Assembly (NCBI GenBank): GCA_017559685.1
Contig: JAFYQY010000049.1
Span: forward strand, 1-6,713
Length of the DNA stretch: 6,713 nt
Origin: Alistipes sp.
Lineage (GTDB): Bacteria; Bacteroidota; Bacteroidia; Bacteroidales; Rikenellaceae
Direction of reading: 5' to 3'
The position numbers were made by a program, and so were the translations under genes. The notes beneath the pieces were generated by a model. It did not search any database. It was not told the DNA's origin and saw only the letters and a program-made list of their open reading frames with translations. This document shows, piece after piece, positions 6,670 through 6,713 of this stretch (position 1 is its first letter; each line of letters opens with the position of its first letter).

Positions 6670-6713
6670 TTGCAACCATCTGCTTAAAAACAATTTTAAG
6701 TGTAGAGAGTAGA
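6637..6713 (-). CDS. Possible 3' end of a convergent gene, truncated by window edge
   Basis: On the minus strand one frame is open from the window edge to a TAA at 6639-6637, giving 24 residues that end in LFLSRWLQGILKQAKIRR. The mixture of hydrophobic and basic residues looks like a genuine C-terminal helix, and the stop lies a sensible 18 bases before the minus-strand terminator stem. No family can be named from so little. A second minus frame is also open, to a TAG at 6601-6599, but it would end inside the terminator loop and is less likely. The presence of a minus-strand U tract after the hairpin independently argues that some gene reads leftwards here. Confidence 0.35.
   Translation of the reverse strand, partial: YSLHLKLFLSRWLQGILKQAKIRR

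Noticed and set aside
6683..6700. AT-rich inverted repeat CTTAAAA-ACAA-TTTTAAG
   Set aside because: The stem contains only A/T pairs apart from its outer C-G pair, has no U tract beyond it, and probably lies within the convergent gene; weak as a terminator or operator.
6599..6712. Alternative minus-strand open frame of 37 codons ending inside the terminator loop
   Set aside because: A stop inside the terminator hairpin is unlikely; the neighbouring frame ending at 6637 fits better. Kept only as an alternative because the window edge prevents a decision.
1..6713. Search for defence, mobile or biosynthetic systems
   Set aside because: No transposase, integrase, toxin-antitoxin pair, nuclease, CRISPR repeats, tRNA or attachment-like repeats were found. 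Apart from the palindromic right end, the content is ordinary core genome.

Overview
The window looks like chromosomal housekeeping DNA from a member of the Bacteroidota, most likely the order Bacteroidales. The evidence is the protein types (a Bacteroidota-style topoisomerase subunit A C-terminus, an FtsK followed directly by a LolA-like protein, and a small HTH protein of a kind I associate with Bacteroidales). Starts are preceded by A-rich leaders rather than Shine-Dalgarno sequences, and one intergenic region carries a TTTG / TAnnTTTG-like promoter. Codon choice leans strongly to GAG, AAG and TCG; an Alistipes-like or related Rikenellaceae genome would fit, but that is a guess from composition.

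Positions 1-4978 hold a compact block of five co-directional genes on the plus strand: the 3' end of a type IIA topoisomerase subunit A gene (parC-like), aroK (shikimate kinase), murI (glutamate racemase), ftsK (septal DNA translocase) and a lolA-like periplasmic carrier gene. Spacings are 12 bp, an 8-bp overlap, 14 bp and 4 bp, so this is very probably one transcription unit. Its theme is chromosome decatenation and segregation (ParC, FtsK) plus envelope building (MurI for D-glutamate, LolA for lipoproteins), with aromatic amino acid precursor synthesis in between. The promoter lies upstream of the window, and no clear hairpin terminator follows lolA.

Positions 4979-5085 are a very AT-rich spacer with a plausible Bacteroidota promoter and an 11-bp direct repeat. 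They lead to a stand-alone 82-residue HTH protein gene (5086-5334), followed by a good intrinsic terminator (5354-5388). Next comes a secreted SGNH/GDSL hydrolase gene (5420-6535), whose own promoter may be embedded in that terminator.

The right end (6524-6713) is the most unusual part. A strong hairpin terminator sits at the centre of a much larger imperfect palindrome of about 146 bp. Its left arm includes the last codons of the hydrolase gene. Its right arm appears to include the end of a convergent minus-strand gene that runs off the window. No mobile element, CRISPR array, defence system, tRNA or rRNA was seen, and I do not see a clearly new multi-gene system.
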